NCBI RefSeq assembly: GCF_014651375.1
Contig: NZ_BMWT01000002.1
Location: 439,477-503,476, forward strand
From: Tateyamaria omphalii
Lineage (GTDB): Bacteria; Pseudomonadota; Alphaproteobacteria; Rhodobacterales; Rhodobacteraceae
Reading direction: 5' to 3'
DNA: 64,000 bases
Shown here: piece after piece, positions 35,801-43,684 of the stretch
Layout: each line of letters starts with the position of its first letter
Numbering within the stretch: position 1 is the first letter of the stretch
Position numbers and translations under genes: made by a program
Notes under the pieces: generated by a model
Database searches by the model: none
What the model saw: only the letters and a program-made list of their open reading frames with translations
What the model was told of the DNA's origin: nothing

Positions 35801-37497
35801 TCACGTTGATGCTGCACACGTTCCTCACGGATGATCGCGAAGTTGCACGTGAAATTGCCCGCGAGCCGATGAAGGACTACCTGCGCAGTGCGGCCGCCTT
35901 GATCAAACAATATGCCTGGGCTTTTCCGGCGTTCAAGAAGCCGCAAGGTGTTTCCAACCCCATGGAAATCGATCTTGGGTCGATGGACGAGGAGGAAATG
36001 GACGCCATCCTTGAGTTCGCCTTCCGCCGGTACTTTGAAGACTCGGGTCTGTTCGGGACGGTCGAAGACGCCGTACAGCGGGTCGAGGAGCTGAAGCAGA
36101 TCGGCGTGAACGAAATCGCCTGCCTGATCGACTACGGCATTTCGGTTCCTCAAGTGATGGAGGGGCTGAAACCACTGGCCAGAGTTCTGGAACAAACCAA
36201 CGTCGGAGCCGAAATCGACGAAGCAGACTTCTCGCTTGCCGCGCAGATCCGTCGCCACAAGGTCACCCATCTGCAATGCACGCCATCCATGGCGCGTTTG
36301 CTTTTGGCCGATCCGGGGGCCCGGATGGCACTGGGACGTGTCGAAAACATCATGATTGGTGGCGAAGCGTTGAGCGGAAAGCTGGCGCGTGAACTGTCGG
36401 ACATCAATGGCAGACCAATTCAGAACATGTACGGGCCGACGGAAACCACAATCTGGTCGTCGACTGAAATGACCAAAGGCGACGAAGCAACCGTCAATAT
36501 CGGTTTGCCGATCGCCAATACGCAATTCTATGTGCTTGATGCACAGGAACGGCCCGTGCCGATCGGTGTTCCGGGTGAGTTGTATATCGGCGGCGACGGC
36601 GTTGCGCGTGAGTACTGGCAACGTCCCGACCTGACGGCCGAACGGTTCCGCCCAGATCCTTTCGCCAAGGCCGAAGGTGCCCGAATGTATCGCACCGGGG
36701 ATCTTGTGAAATGGCGTCCGGATGGCCGTGTGGATTTCCTGGGCCGAGCCGACAACCAGCTCAAGATACGCGGATACCGTATCGAGTTGGGAGAGATTGA
36801 AGCGCTTCTTGATGCCCAACCGGGCATCAAGCAATCCGTGGTTGTCGCCCGAGAAGACAACTCAGGCTCGGTTCAGTTGGTCGCATACCTTGTTGCCGAG
36901 GGTCGCATCGCCATACCCGCGTTGCGGAGCGCGCTTTCGGGCAAACTGCCAGAATTCATGGTTCCGGCGCAGTATATGCAGCTTGATACATTCCCCCTGA
37001 CTCCGAACAAAAAGGTCGATCGCAAGGCCTTGCCGGTACACGTGCAGGCGGAGGCGGAGTCTACTGAAACGGCGGCGCCACAACCAGAGGCCGCACCGTC
37101 GGCAGCCCCGATTGGTAACGCTGTTTCGACCCAAGATGTCGAAGAGCAAATTGCCGCCGTTTGGAAGCGGGTCCTTGGAATTCCAAACGTGACAACCAAA
37201 GACAATTTCTTTTCGCTTGGAGGCCACTCGCTTTTGGCCGTCCAGGTGCATCGCGAGTTGAAAAGTGTATTGGGCCCGGGAAAGCTGAGTATCACCGACA
37301 TCTTCCGCTTTCCAACGTTGGGCGCCCTATCCAAGCACATTGCGCCGGAACCAGCTGCCGCGCCCGCATCGCCGGGCACCCCAACCGCTGCAGCAACAAG
37401 CGCAGAGCAAGGCACCGCACAAAGCCGTGCCCAGATGCGGGAGAACGCGATGTCGCGTCGTCGCGCGATGCGCGCAAATCGAAAGGCGGGAGCGTGA
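32818..37497 (+). CDS. NRPS-like enzyme: formyltransferase - condensation remnant - adenylation domain split by luciferase-like monooxygenase - PCP
   Basis: A 1559-residue protein. Residues 1-190 are a formyltransferase (methionyl-tRNA formyltransferase fold) with triad Asn92/His94 in VNFHDGPLP and Asp130 in GVDRGD; its C-terminal domain is about 195-290. Residues about 335-515 look like the C-terminal lobe of a condensation domain without HHxxxDG. Adenylation: TSGSTGRPKG near 687, SFDISVLE at about 731. A 350-residue FMN luciferase-like monooxygenase (about 770-1125, MupA/Atu3671-type) then interrupts it, before YGPTETT at 1205, YRTGDLVKW and NKKVDRKAL. My hand-read specificity code is D-I-L-Q-M-G-M-I-W-K, close to the published glycine code DILQLGLIWK. 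PCP: Ser1471 in LGGHSL. There is no TE. The likely product is a PCP-bound, N-formylated, oxidised glycine-type unit; release and acceptor are unknown. Confidence 0.92.
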   Translation: MMTFSSILIGDESLLVQCGEILRDRNHTIGAVVTRSPAIADWARNQGIRTEEPGRDLAQRLSGLSVDWLFSIANLSLIPQDVLALPSKGAVNFHDGPLPAYAGLNVPVWALLNGETQHGITWHMITAGVDRGDVVMRNSFGIEPDETAFSLNAKCFAAAIESFTPLVEAIETDSLAPEVQDFTNRTVYARADRPAGAGRVDFNWPAQKIAQMVRALDHGTYRNPLTTAKVDLGTRIASIGSAKVETIDVATPGTVVSVHSDAIVVATVDGGIALSGFSDSSGTPIPLSDVAKPGDILPTLDDVDILTNALAQAASDEARVSQLLTDPLPSSTGLAGVATPQQVVAHLQIKLAHTPETAQLAGLVAAAALNSTAEDAIDIAYATDPAPCPAGYLSDWVPLRLKAGGDVTFATLTQKTAAQLERTRAHPAFPLDIVVRDPGISAITSPELGLSEASKGNLIVGTALTVHISDGGMSLFYDSTRVDAETAQLFAGRIETIAAAVTQDGEIAVASIQTLSGHERELVTHGWNQTDADYDRGLTMHAAFEAQVARTPDATALVFDDKSMTYAALDARANQLAQVLCDMGAGPGTFVGLHLDRSIELVVAGLAILKSGAAYVPLDPAYPADRVALYVEDSGARIIVTSQALHDQVPAGSAETILIDADPRIDAAPSSSVDTRVTASDPAYLIYTSGSTGRPKGVVLEHRNAANFFCGMDARVPHEASSTWLAVTSLSFDISVLELFYTLARGFKVVIASDEARLTPSDGTTRSENGMDFSLFYWGNDDGVGPKKYELLLEGAKFADEHGFCAVWTPERHFAAFGGPYPNPSVTGAAVAAVTKNIGVRAGSCVAPLHHTARIAEEWAVIDNLSNGRAGLAIASGWQPDDFLLRPENMPPNNKPAMLEAIETLRKLWRGEPVAFDRPLGGTIDIVTQPRPVSKEVPIWVTTAGNPETWKEAGRIGANVLTHLLGQSIEEVADKIKIYHAALREVGRNPADHTVTLMLHTFLTDDREVAREIAREPMKDYLRSAAALIKQYAWAFPAFKKPQGVSNPMEIDLGSMDEEEMDAILEFAFRRYFEDSGLFGTVEDAVQRVEELKQIGVNEIACLIDYGISVPQVMEGLKPLARVLEQTNVGAEIDEADFSLAAQIRRHKVTHLQCTPSMARLLLADPGARMALGRVENIMIGGEALSGKLARELSDINGRPIQNMYGPTETTIWSSTEMTKGDEATVNIGLPIANTQFYVLDAQERPVPIGVPGELYIGGDGVAREYWQRPDLTAERFRPDPFAKAEGARMYRTGDLVKWRPDGRVDFLGRADNQLKIRGYRIELGEIEALLDAQPGIKQSVVVAREDNSGSVQLVAYLVAEGRIAIPALRSALSGKLPEFMVPAQYMQLDTFPLTPNKKVDRKALPVHVQAEAESTETAAPQPEAAPSAAPIGNAVSTQDVEEQIAAVWKRVLGIPNVTTKDNFFSLGGHSLLAVQVHRELKSVLGPGKLSITDIFRFPTLGALSKHIAPEPAAAPASPGTPTAAATSAEQGTAQSRAQMRENAMSRRRAMRANRKAGA

Positions 37498-38231
37498 TGA
37501 CTGAGGAATTGGATATCGCAGTTCTTGGTCAGCTCACCCGGGACCTGGTTGGTTCAGAAGTGTCAGTGGGCTACTCCGAACCGCAGCGCGGGAAAGAGGC
37601 GGACCTGATGGCCCCGGAACGCACGAGCATTGCCGGAATGGTGCCCAAACGTCTCCGCGAGTTTGCTGCCGGTCGCGCGGCCGTGCGCATGGCTGCCTTG
37701 GCACATGGCGACCAACCCTTTCCTCTGCCCATGGGGGCCGACCGTGCACCTCAATGGCCTGATGGGGTGATTGGCAGCATCGCACACACTGACAAAGCGT
37801 GTCTGGCCATTGTCAGCAGAGGCAAAAGCCTTGCGTCAATCGGCATTGATCTTGAACACGAACGTAGCCTGCCGCCAGCAGTGGCCGATGCAATTTCATG
37901 CCGCGCCGACCGTTGCAAAGGCCATACGGCCCAGCAGGAGCTGGGTGACCGGTATGACAGCGTTCTCTTTTCTGCCAAGGAAGCCGCTTACAAGTGTCAG
38001 TACCCTTTGTCGGGTACATTGATCGGCTTTGATGCGATGTCGATCCGGCTGTCCCCCGAGGATGGAACCTTTGTCGCCCAATTTGAGCAATCAGTTGGCG
38101 CATTTGATGCAGGTATGACCTTCAATGGTCGCTTTGCCTTTTGCGGTGGTCACGTTGTTACCACCGCTTGGATCACGAGCGCAGAATGGCTCGCTATCTC
38201 AGAGCATGGCTCAGGCATCGCCTATGGCTAG
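37497..38231 (+). CDS. 4'-phosphopantetheinyl transferase (EntD type)
   Basis: A 244-residue enzyme that loads the phosphopantetheine arm onto carrier proteins. Motifs: GSIAHTDKACLAIV, SIGIDLEHERSLP (Mg-binding Asp/Glu) and FSAKEAAYKCQYP. These match EntD-like members. The start ATG 37497 overlaps the NRPS stop by one base (TGATG). It should activate both the PKS ACP and the NRPS PCP of this operon. Confidence 0.93.
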   Translation: MTEELDIAVLGQLTRDLVGSEVSVGYSEPQRGKEADLMAPERTSIAGMVPKRLREFAAGRAAVRMAALAHGDQPFPLPMGADRAPQWPDGVIGSIAHTDKACLAIVSRGKSLASIGIDLEHERSLPPAVADAISCRADRCKGHTAQQELGDRYDSVLFSAKEAAYKCQYPLSGTLIGFDAMSIRLSPEDGTFVAQFEQSVGAFDAGMTFNGRFAFCGGHVVTTAWITSAEWLAISEHGSGIAYG

Positions 38232-39231
38232 CCGCAGGCGCATGGTTGCTGTTCCGCTTGCGCTTCTGGGTCTCGCGGCTTTGGGGTCGGCGGCCTATCT
38301 GTGGCGGTCAGCCACGCCGCCTGTGGCGCCACCACCCGGCCTGACCGCTTCCGAAATGCAGACGCTGTATGCAGCGCCCCCCACTCCGCTAACAGGTCAG
38401 GTTCGGGGTTTTCATATTGGCCACAGTCTGGTGGCACGAGACATGCCATCCATGCTTGCCCAACTTGCCGGTGGGGACTACGCCTATGAAAGCCAGCTGG
38501 GATGGGGAACGCCTTTGCGTGCCCATTGGGATCCGAAGGAAAAGATCAATGGCTTTGACGCGGAAAACGATCATCCCCTGTATCGTGACGCTCATGAGGC
38601 CGTTGACAGCGGGGACTACGACGCCCTGATCCTGACCGAGATGGTCGAGATACGTGAGGCCATCATGTACTTCCAAAGCTGGGAATACCTGCAAAAGTGG
38701 ACGAACCGCGCGCGTGAGGCAAAGCCTGACGTCAGAATTTTCTTCTATGAAACATGGTCAAACACGGACGACCCAGAGGGATGGCTAAATCGCCTTGACC
38801 TGGACCTCAACCGCTACTGGCTCGACGGTATCTTGCGTCCTGCCCTCGCAGAAAGTGATGCCCAAGGCGCGATCCATGTGATCCCCGGTGGGCAGGTGAT
38901 GGCGGCATTCCTGCGCGCGGTTGGGGCGACGAGTGGGTTGCCTGACGTTTCAGATGTCAATGACCTGATGACCGACACCATCCACTTCAACGATCTGGGC
39001 GCATATCTGATGGCCCTCACCCACTACGCCGTCATCTTCGGCCGCTCGCCAGAAGGCTTGCCGCATACTCTCAACCGAAGCGACGGAACACCTGCAACTG
39101 CACCAAGCGCGGAAACCGCCGCGTTGATGCAGAAAGTTGTCTGGGAGGTTGTCACCTCAACCCCACTAACCGGTGTCGTTGGCACCGACACAACTCCATT
39201 GGTCTTGAGCGAAGGGAAGGTTTCGCAATGA
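38224..39231 (+). CDS. Membrane-anchored SGNH-hydrolase-like protein
   Basis: A 335-residue protein from ATG 38224, which overlaps the previous stop (ATG 38206 is an alternative). An N-terminal membrane anchor (MVAVPLALLGLAALGSAAYLW) precedes a periplasmic SGNH-like domain: GFHIGHSLVARDMPSML (candidate Ser), FFYETWSN and DTIHFNDLGAYLMAL (candidate Asp/His dyad). It shares these three motifs with the next gene and with the RTX protein. It may act as the acyl- or aminoacyl-transferring or removing esterase for the polymer in the periplasm. It lacks the classical GDS sequence; block I reads GHS. Confidence 0.8.
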   Translation: MASRRRMVAVPLALLGLAALGSAAYLWRSATPPVAPPPGLTASEMQTLYAAPPTPLTGQVRGFHIGHSLVARDMPSMLAQLAGGDYAYESQLGWGTPLRAHWDPKEKINGFDAENDHPLYRDAHEAVDSGDYDALILTEMVEIREAIMYFQSWEYLQKWTNRAREAKPDVRIFFYETWSNTDDPEGWLNRLDLDLNRYWLDGILRPALAESDAQGAIHVIPGGQVMAAFLRAVGATSGLPDVSDVNDLMTDTIHFNDLGAYLMALTHYAVIFGRSPEGLPHTLNRSDGTPATAPSAETAALMQKVVWEVVTSTPLTGVVGTDTTPLVLSEGKVSQ

Positions 39232-40025
39232 GCTTGAAAGACATCGCACTCGATATCCTTTTCATTGGGCACTCCCTTGTCGGCCCGACGATGCCCGACA
39301 TGCTGGAAAACGCCGTATCCGCCATGGGCGGCACCGGTCAGGTGGAAGCGCAGATCATCAACGGTGCACCACTGGGTTACAACTGGGAACATGGCGCAGG
39401 CGCTGAAGGCGTGAATGCGAGGGCGGTTCTACCCTCCGGTGACTTCGAGGTTCTGGTCGTAACCGAAGGATTGCCGCTGGCGCCAGTGTCGGATTTCTGG
39501 CGCACGGCTGATGTGACCTATGACTACTATCAGGTTGCCACTGCCTCAAACCCATCCACGCAGGTGTTCATCTACGAAACCTGGCATAGTATCCTCAGCG
39601 GAACGGGCGCCACTATTGACGATGACCCCGGTCAGAACATCCCCTGGCGGACGCGGATCAATGACGATCTGCAAGTCTGGCAAGGGTTTGTCAGCGATGT
39701 AAATGCGCGCTTGGCACCCAACGCTCCCCCGGTACGTCTTATCCCCGCGGGTCAGGCGATGGGTCTGTTGAACGACCGCATCAAGGCGGGTCAGGTTCCG
39801 GGGTTGTCGGACATTTCGGACATTTTCACCGACGACATCCATCCAAACGGAATCGGAAACTACTTTGTGACCATGGTGATGTACGCGGCCATCTACGGCG
39901 CCGACCCGGATCCTCTGCCTCCAAGGCTCGGCGGGCAACCGGCCCCGTCCCCAGCATTGGCTGATGCTTTGCAAGAGATTGCCTGGGAAGCCGTGCGGGA
40001 AACCCCCGGCACGGGGCTGAATTAG
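39228..40025 (+). CDS. SGNH-hydrolase-like protein, close paralogue of the RTX protein N-terminal domain
   Basis: A 265-residue single-domain protein, start overlapping the previous stop by 4 nt. LDILFIGHSLVGPTMPDM, AQIINGAPLGYNWEHGA, VFIYETWHSILSGTG and DDIHPNGIGNYFVTMVMYAA align across the full length with the first 250 residues of the RTX protein at 3838-7689; by eye about half the residues are identical. No signal peptide or anchor is seen, so it may be cytoplasmic and could act on carrier-bound or lipid-linked intermediates. The catalytic Ser, Asp and His candidates are all present. Confidence 0.82.
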   Translation: MSLKDIALDILFIGHSLVGPTMPDMLENAVSAMGGTGQVEAQIINGAPLGYNWEHGAGAEGVNARAVLPSGDFEVLVVTEGLPLAPVSDFWRTADVTYDYYQVATASNPSTQVFIYETWHSILSGTGATIDDDPGQNIPWRTRINDDLQVWQGFVSDVNARLAPNAPPVRLIPAGQAMGLLNDRIKAGQVPGLSDISDIFTDDIHPNGIGNYFVTMVMYAAIYGADPDPLPPRLGGQPAPSPALADALQEIAWEAVRETPGTGLN

Positions 40026-40035
40026 GCACACCCCC

Positions 40036-40866
40036 ATGGCGACGATTATCATCCCTGCTAACAACGAAGAAGCCTATCTCGGGGCATGCTTGGACGCCTT
40101 GCTGGCATCCGATCCTACGCCTGACGTGGTGTGCGTAATTGTTGCTGCCAACGCCTGCACAGATGACACCGTGACGCTTGCCCAATCCCGCTCGACCGAT
40201 TTCCAGAAAAAGGGATGGGTTCTGCATGTGCTTGACCTGGCTCAACCCGGCAAGCTGAATGCCTTGAACGTGGCTGATGCACGCGCCGCCGACGGCCCGA
40301 GAATCTATCTGGACGCTGATGTCATCGTGACACCGCCGCTTCTGGCGCAACTTCTGGAAAAACTCGACCGATCCGACCCGACCTATGCCAGCGGAACACT
40401 TCGGATCAAACCAACCGGCGGGCTTGTTTGGCATGCCTACGCACGGTTCTGGGCCTCAGTTCCGTTCATGAGCCAGGGCGTTCCAGGCTGCGGATTGTTT
40501 GCCGTAAATGAAGCTGGACGGTCCAAGTGGGGACTGTTTCCCGACATCATCTCGGACGATACTTATGTCCGTCTCCTGTTCAAACCCGAAGAACGGCATA
40601 GCGTCGAGGCCAGCTACGACTGGCCGATCGTTTCAGGCTTCAAACGACTGGTAAAGGTGCGGCGCAGGCAGGACCGCGGTGTCGCTGAGATAGAAGAACG
40701 CTACCCCGAGCTGCTCGATAACGACGACAAGTTGCCGATGGGGACGACGGGGCTGTTGCAGCGTTTCCTGCGTAACCCGCTTGGTTTCATGGCGTATTGT
40801 TCCGTGGCATTGGCAGTACGTTACATGCCCGCGGCCGCAGAAACGGAGTGGGCGCGAGGACGTTAA
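40036..40866 (+). CDS. Glycosyltransferase family 2
   Basis: A 276-residue GT-A enzyme: ATIIIPANNEEAYLGACLDAL, VIVAANACTDDTVTLA, IYLDADVIVTPPLL (DxD) and FPDIISDDTYVRLLF (acceptor-site acidic pair). It is the last gene of the rightward PKS-NRPS operon, 10 nt after the SGNH gene, and its end overlaps the convergent gene by 4 nt. The acceptor is unknown. Confidence 0.86.
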   Translation: MATIIIPANNEEAYLGACLDALLASDPTPDVVCVIVAANACTDDTVTLAQSRSTDFQKKGWVLHVLDLAQPGKLNALNVADARAADGPRIYLDADVIVTPPLLAQLLEKLDRSDPTYASGTLRIKPTGGLVWHAYARFWASVPFMSQGVPGCGLFAVNEAGRSKWGLFPDIISDDTYVRLLFKPEERHSVEASYDWPIVSGFKRLVKVRRRQDRGVAEIEERYPELLDNDDKLPMGTTGLLQRFLRNPLGFMAYCSVALAVRYMPAAAETEWARGR

Positions 40867-41669
40867 ACAGGGACCAGATTATTCCAACCACACAGCGCCG
40901 CATAGCGTGCAGGATCTGCGTCAGTGGGTTGTGCCATTGCTTGCCGCCACTTGCGGGACCGGATGTTGCCCAAACGGGATTTGTAAAGATGCAGACCATG
41001 ACGCGAAATCTTGGTGATCGGAGTGCGCAGCGGGAGCGCGTCGCGCCACTTGCGCTGCATGAAGCCATACGCCTCGGAATAGTCATCTCCAAGCTGGTCG
41101 TGGTACCCGTCGTTATGCACCAAGGGCAAGGCCGCTGCATAAGCGGCTCTGTTCGCTTGGCGCGCAGACGCCACGATATCCGTGCCGTACAGGTGAAAGT
41201 TGGGCAATCCGGGATCAAAGCGAAGCCCGCTGTCACGACGCAGGATAATGACAAGTTCATCATAGGACTGCACGGGTTGCGGCGTTTCTGGCACCGACCC
41301 GACGATACGCCCCAAGGATGTCGACCAGACAGGGCCATATTCCGCCCCGGTCAGGCCAATGCCAAACGCGCCCAGCACGGCCCAGTTGGGATCAATGGCA
41401 TCCACTTCGGCAATTCGTTGCCGCAACAATTCATCCCAGCCATGCGGAAAGTAAACGTCGTGGTGAGCAAAGATGACAATCGAAGCAGTCGTGTTGTCCA
41501 ACGCAGTGTTGTACGCAATCGACGCGGAGGGTGCATCACGCACAATTTCGGTTCCAACGATACCGTCCTTGATCATAGGCGAGCGCAGAAGGTTGTCATT
41601 CAAGATCGTGTCGTTGTTCGTTGCGACAGCAACAATGAAGTCGTGGTCAGAAGTTGTTTTTTTGATCAT
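40863..41669 (-). CDS. StrF-like glycosyltransferase-family protein
   Basis: A 268-residue protein resembling the StrF/GT2-like family: FIVAVATNNDTILNDNLLRS, YNTALDNTTASIVIFAHHDVYFPHGWDE (quoted here in parts of one region), LYGTDIVASARQANR and LVHNDGYHDQLGDDYSEAYGF. The HHDVY stretch is at the position of the DxD metal site in these atypical GT-A proteins. It is convergent with the preceding gene and divergent from the flippase gene, so it has its own promoter in the 125-nt gap at 41670-41794. Confidence 0.75.
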   Translation of the reverse strand: MIKKTTSDHDFIVAVATNNDTILNDNLLRSPMIKDGIVGTEIVRDAPSASIAYNTALDNTTASIVIFAHHDVYFPHGWDELLRQRIAEVDAIDPNWAVLGAFGIGLTGAEYGPVWSTSLGRIVGSVPETPQPVQSYDELVIILRRDSGLRFDPGLPNFHLYGTDIVASARQANRAAYAAALPLVHNDGYHDQLGDDYSEAYGFMQRKWRDALPLRTPITKISRHGLHLYKSRLGNIRSRKWRQAMAQPTDADPARYAALCGWNNLVPV

Positions 41670-41794
41670 AAGTCTAGTCTAAAATATTGTTACTCTTGCG
41701 CACGGACACAGCGCTCGTCCAAGACTATTAACGGCTCAAACGCACGAAAGATACGCGTAAAGCATCGGCGCATCTCAACCGGATTGGTATATTC

Positions 41795-43165
41795 ATGAGG
41801 TTATCGCTCAGGTTTCTGCGCGGACAGGAAGTGTTCGCGCGCGTGGTGCAAAGCTCCGCTCTCACCGCATCAAGCTATGCGATCACGCAAGCCTTGCGAT
41901 TAGGCTCCAACCTTATTCTGACGCGGCTCCTGTTTCCGGAAGCGTTTGGACTGATGGCACTCGTGTCTGTCTTTCTGGTCGGTCTGCAGATGTTTTCGGA
42001 TGTCGGGCTGGGACCGGCCATTGCCCAGAACAAACGCGGCGACGATCCGCTGTTCCTCGATACAGCTTGGACGATCCAAATTGTGCGCGGCGTACTGCTT
42101 TGGATTTGCACCTGTTTGCTCGCCCTGCCCGCTGCGGCCTTTTTCGATGAACCGTCACTTGGGTACATTCTGCCCGTTGCGGGGCTTACTCTTTTGATCG
42201 CTGGGTTCAACCCCACTCGCATTGAAACCGCCTACCGGCATCTTCAGATCAAACGGGTCATCGCACTTGATCTGACAGCGCAAATCATTGGGATGGTCTG
42301 CATCGTTGGACTGGCTTGGTACATGCGTTCCGTATGGGCGCTTGTTCTCGGTGCGATCGTCGGCAGTATGGCCAAACTTGTTTTGATGTACATTTGGCTG
42401 CCCGGCGAAAACAATCGCCTGCGGTGGGAACGATCCGCGGGCCACGACCTGATTCACTTTGGGAAATGGATATTTTTCAGCACGGCGTGCGGGTTCCTGC
42501 TGGCGCAAGGGGACAAGGCCATTTTGGGCAAGTATCTGCCCCTGGACGCATTGGGCATCTACAATATTGGGTTCTTCCTCGCATCCTTCCCTGTGCTTCT
42601 CGTGGATATGATCGTCGCGCGCGTGCTTATCCCGCTTTATCGTGAAGCACCGCCCGCCGAGTCTGTCGAAAACTATAACCGTGTCAGAAAGATGCGTTTT
42701 GGCCTGACGGGCGTCGCCCTCAGCGGCATCCTGCTCTTTGCATTTTCCGGCGTCTCCCTGGTCAATTTCCTGTATGATGATCGCTATGCAGCCGCCGGTG
42801 CAATTGTCGTCGTCATAGCTTCCGTGCAAGCGATCATGGTGATTGGAAAGACATATGATCAGGCCGCGCTCGCAGCCGGCGATTCAAGGGTATTCTTCTA
42901 CCTGCAACTTGCCCGCGCCATCATCCAGACAACGCTGTTTTTGATTGGTGCAGAATATGGTGGATTGCTTGGTGCCTTGGCGGGTTTGGCCATCGCCTAC
43001 ACTCTCATACACCCGATGATCATTGTGATCGCACGACGATTTGGCGTTTGGGACCCGTTGCACGATTTAGTTTATTTTTTGATTGGTCTCAGCCTAGGAG
43101 CACTGGCGATCTGGCTGCATCTCGACGAGGTTTTAACTCTCGCCCTGCTTTCCGCCGACGGCTAG
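41795..43165 (+). CDS. Wzx-like polysaccharide flippase (MOP superfamily)
   Basis: A 456-residue polytopic protein with about 12 membrane segments and the MOP/Wzx start pattern (SYAITQALRLGSNLILTRLL), FSDVGLGPAIAQ and an internal FGKWIFFSTACGFLLAQGD repeat start. Such proteins flip undecaprenyl-linked repeat units to the periplasm, completing a Wzx/Wzy-type pathway with the initiating transferase, polymerase and export genes. It overlaps a small convergent gene at its 3' end. Confidence 0.88.
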   Translation: MRLSLRFLRGQEVFARVVQSSALTASSYAITQALRLGSNLILTRLLFPEAFGLMALVSVFLVGLQMFSDVGLGPAIAQNKRGDDPLFLDTAWTIQIVRGVLLWICTCLLALPAAAFFDEPSLGYILPVAGLTLLIAGFNPTRIETAYRHLQIKRVIALDLTAQIIGMVCIVGLAWYMRSVWALVLGAIVGSMAKLVLMYIWLPGENNRLRWERSAGHDLIHFGKWIFFSTACGFLLAQGDKAILGKYLPLDALGIYNIGFFLASFPVLLVDMIVARVLIPLYREAPPAESVENYNRVRKMRFGLTGVALSGILLFAFSGVSLVNFLYDDRYAAAGAIVVVIASVQAIMVIGKTYDQAALAAGDSRVFFYLQLARAIIQTTLFLIGAEYGGLLGALAGLAIAYTLIHPMIIVIARRFGVWDPLHDLVYFLIGLSLGALAIWLHLDEVLTLALLSADG

Positions 43166-43354
43166 AACACCGGCAACTGCTTTGGACACGGCCTGACTGC
43201 TTAGAAAGCTCCAGAGGGCAATCAATGTCATACCGATCATGCCACCCAAGCAATACGACGCAAAGGTTGCGAGTATCCCCCACTCGAAAAAAATTGAGGC
43301 AGAGGCCGCAGCAAAGGAGCACACAAAACCGGCGACCAAATACAGCGCAATCAT
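43133..43354 (-). CDS. Small hydrophobic membrane protein (73 residues)
   Basis: Read from ATG 43354, with GGGGGTGG just upstream (GTG 43360 is the alternative). It contains two clear hydrophobic helices (IALYLVAGFVCSFAAASASI and SYCLGGMIGMTLIALWSFL) separated by a short loop, and a short polar tail. The 3' end overlaps the flippase 3' end by 33 nt. No family is recognised. The sustained two-helix pattern and ribosome site argue for a real gene; its place at the locus edge suggests a small accessory protein. Confidence 0.55.
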   Translation of the reverse strand: MIALYLVAGFVCSFAAASASIFFEWGILATFASYCLGGMIGMTLIALWSFLSSQAVSKAVAGVLAVGGKQGES

Positions 43355-43684
43355 GTCCACCCCCGTGATTCAACGTAAGCTAGAAGTTTTATACTTCCAC
43401 TACCGCATAATTGGTACCACTTTTCTTTGTGTCCACAACAAATCTCGCGCTAGGCGAGTGTCTGCCGAGAAAACTCCGTAAAATTACGTACCTTTCGCTC
43501 AAATGAGGGCAAGGACACACATGCGGAAAGCATGACTTGGCGGCAAGAGAGCTGTTTTCGTCGCAGACCGAAACCTAAACGCCACATCACGTTTGCATTC
43601 AGCACCAACTGAAATCGCACATCTTCTTTGCATCCAACTCACAGCAAGGCGTTCCACAACCGCGACAAATGCCGAACCCAAAGC
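43355..43684. other. Intergenic region between the polysaccharide locus and the TRAP operon
   Basis: About 330 nt lying upstream of the small leftward membrane gene and beyond the 3' end of the leftward TRAP operon. It contains a CTCGC/GCGAG hairpin at 43444-43458 and an AT-rich GTAAAATTACGTA stretch near 43478. A run downstream of that repeats the TTACGTA-type sequence seen before the PKS gene. I see no gene in it. Confidence 0.55.

Noticed and set aside
34150-36834. 894-codon open frame on the minus strand
   Set aside because: It lies fully opposite the NRPS-like gene, whose domains and motifs are clear. The antisense translation has no recognisable domain and is a by-product of GC-biased codon use.
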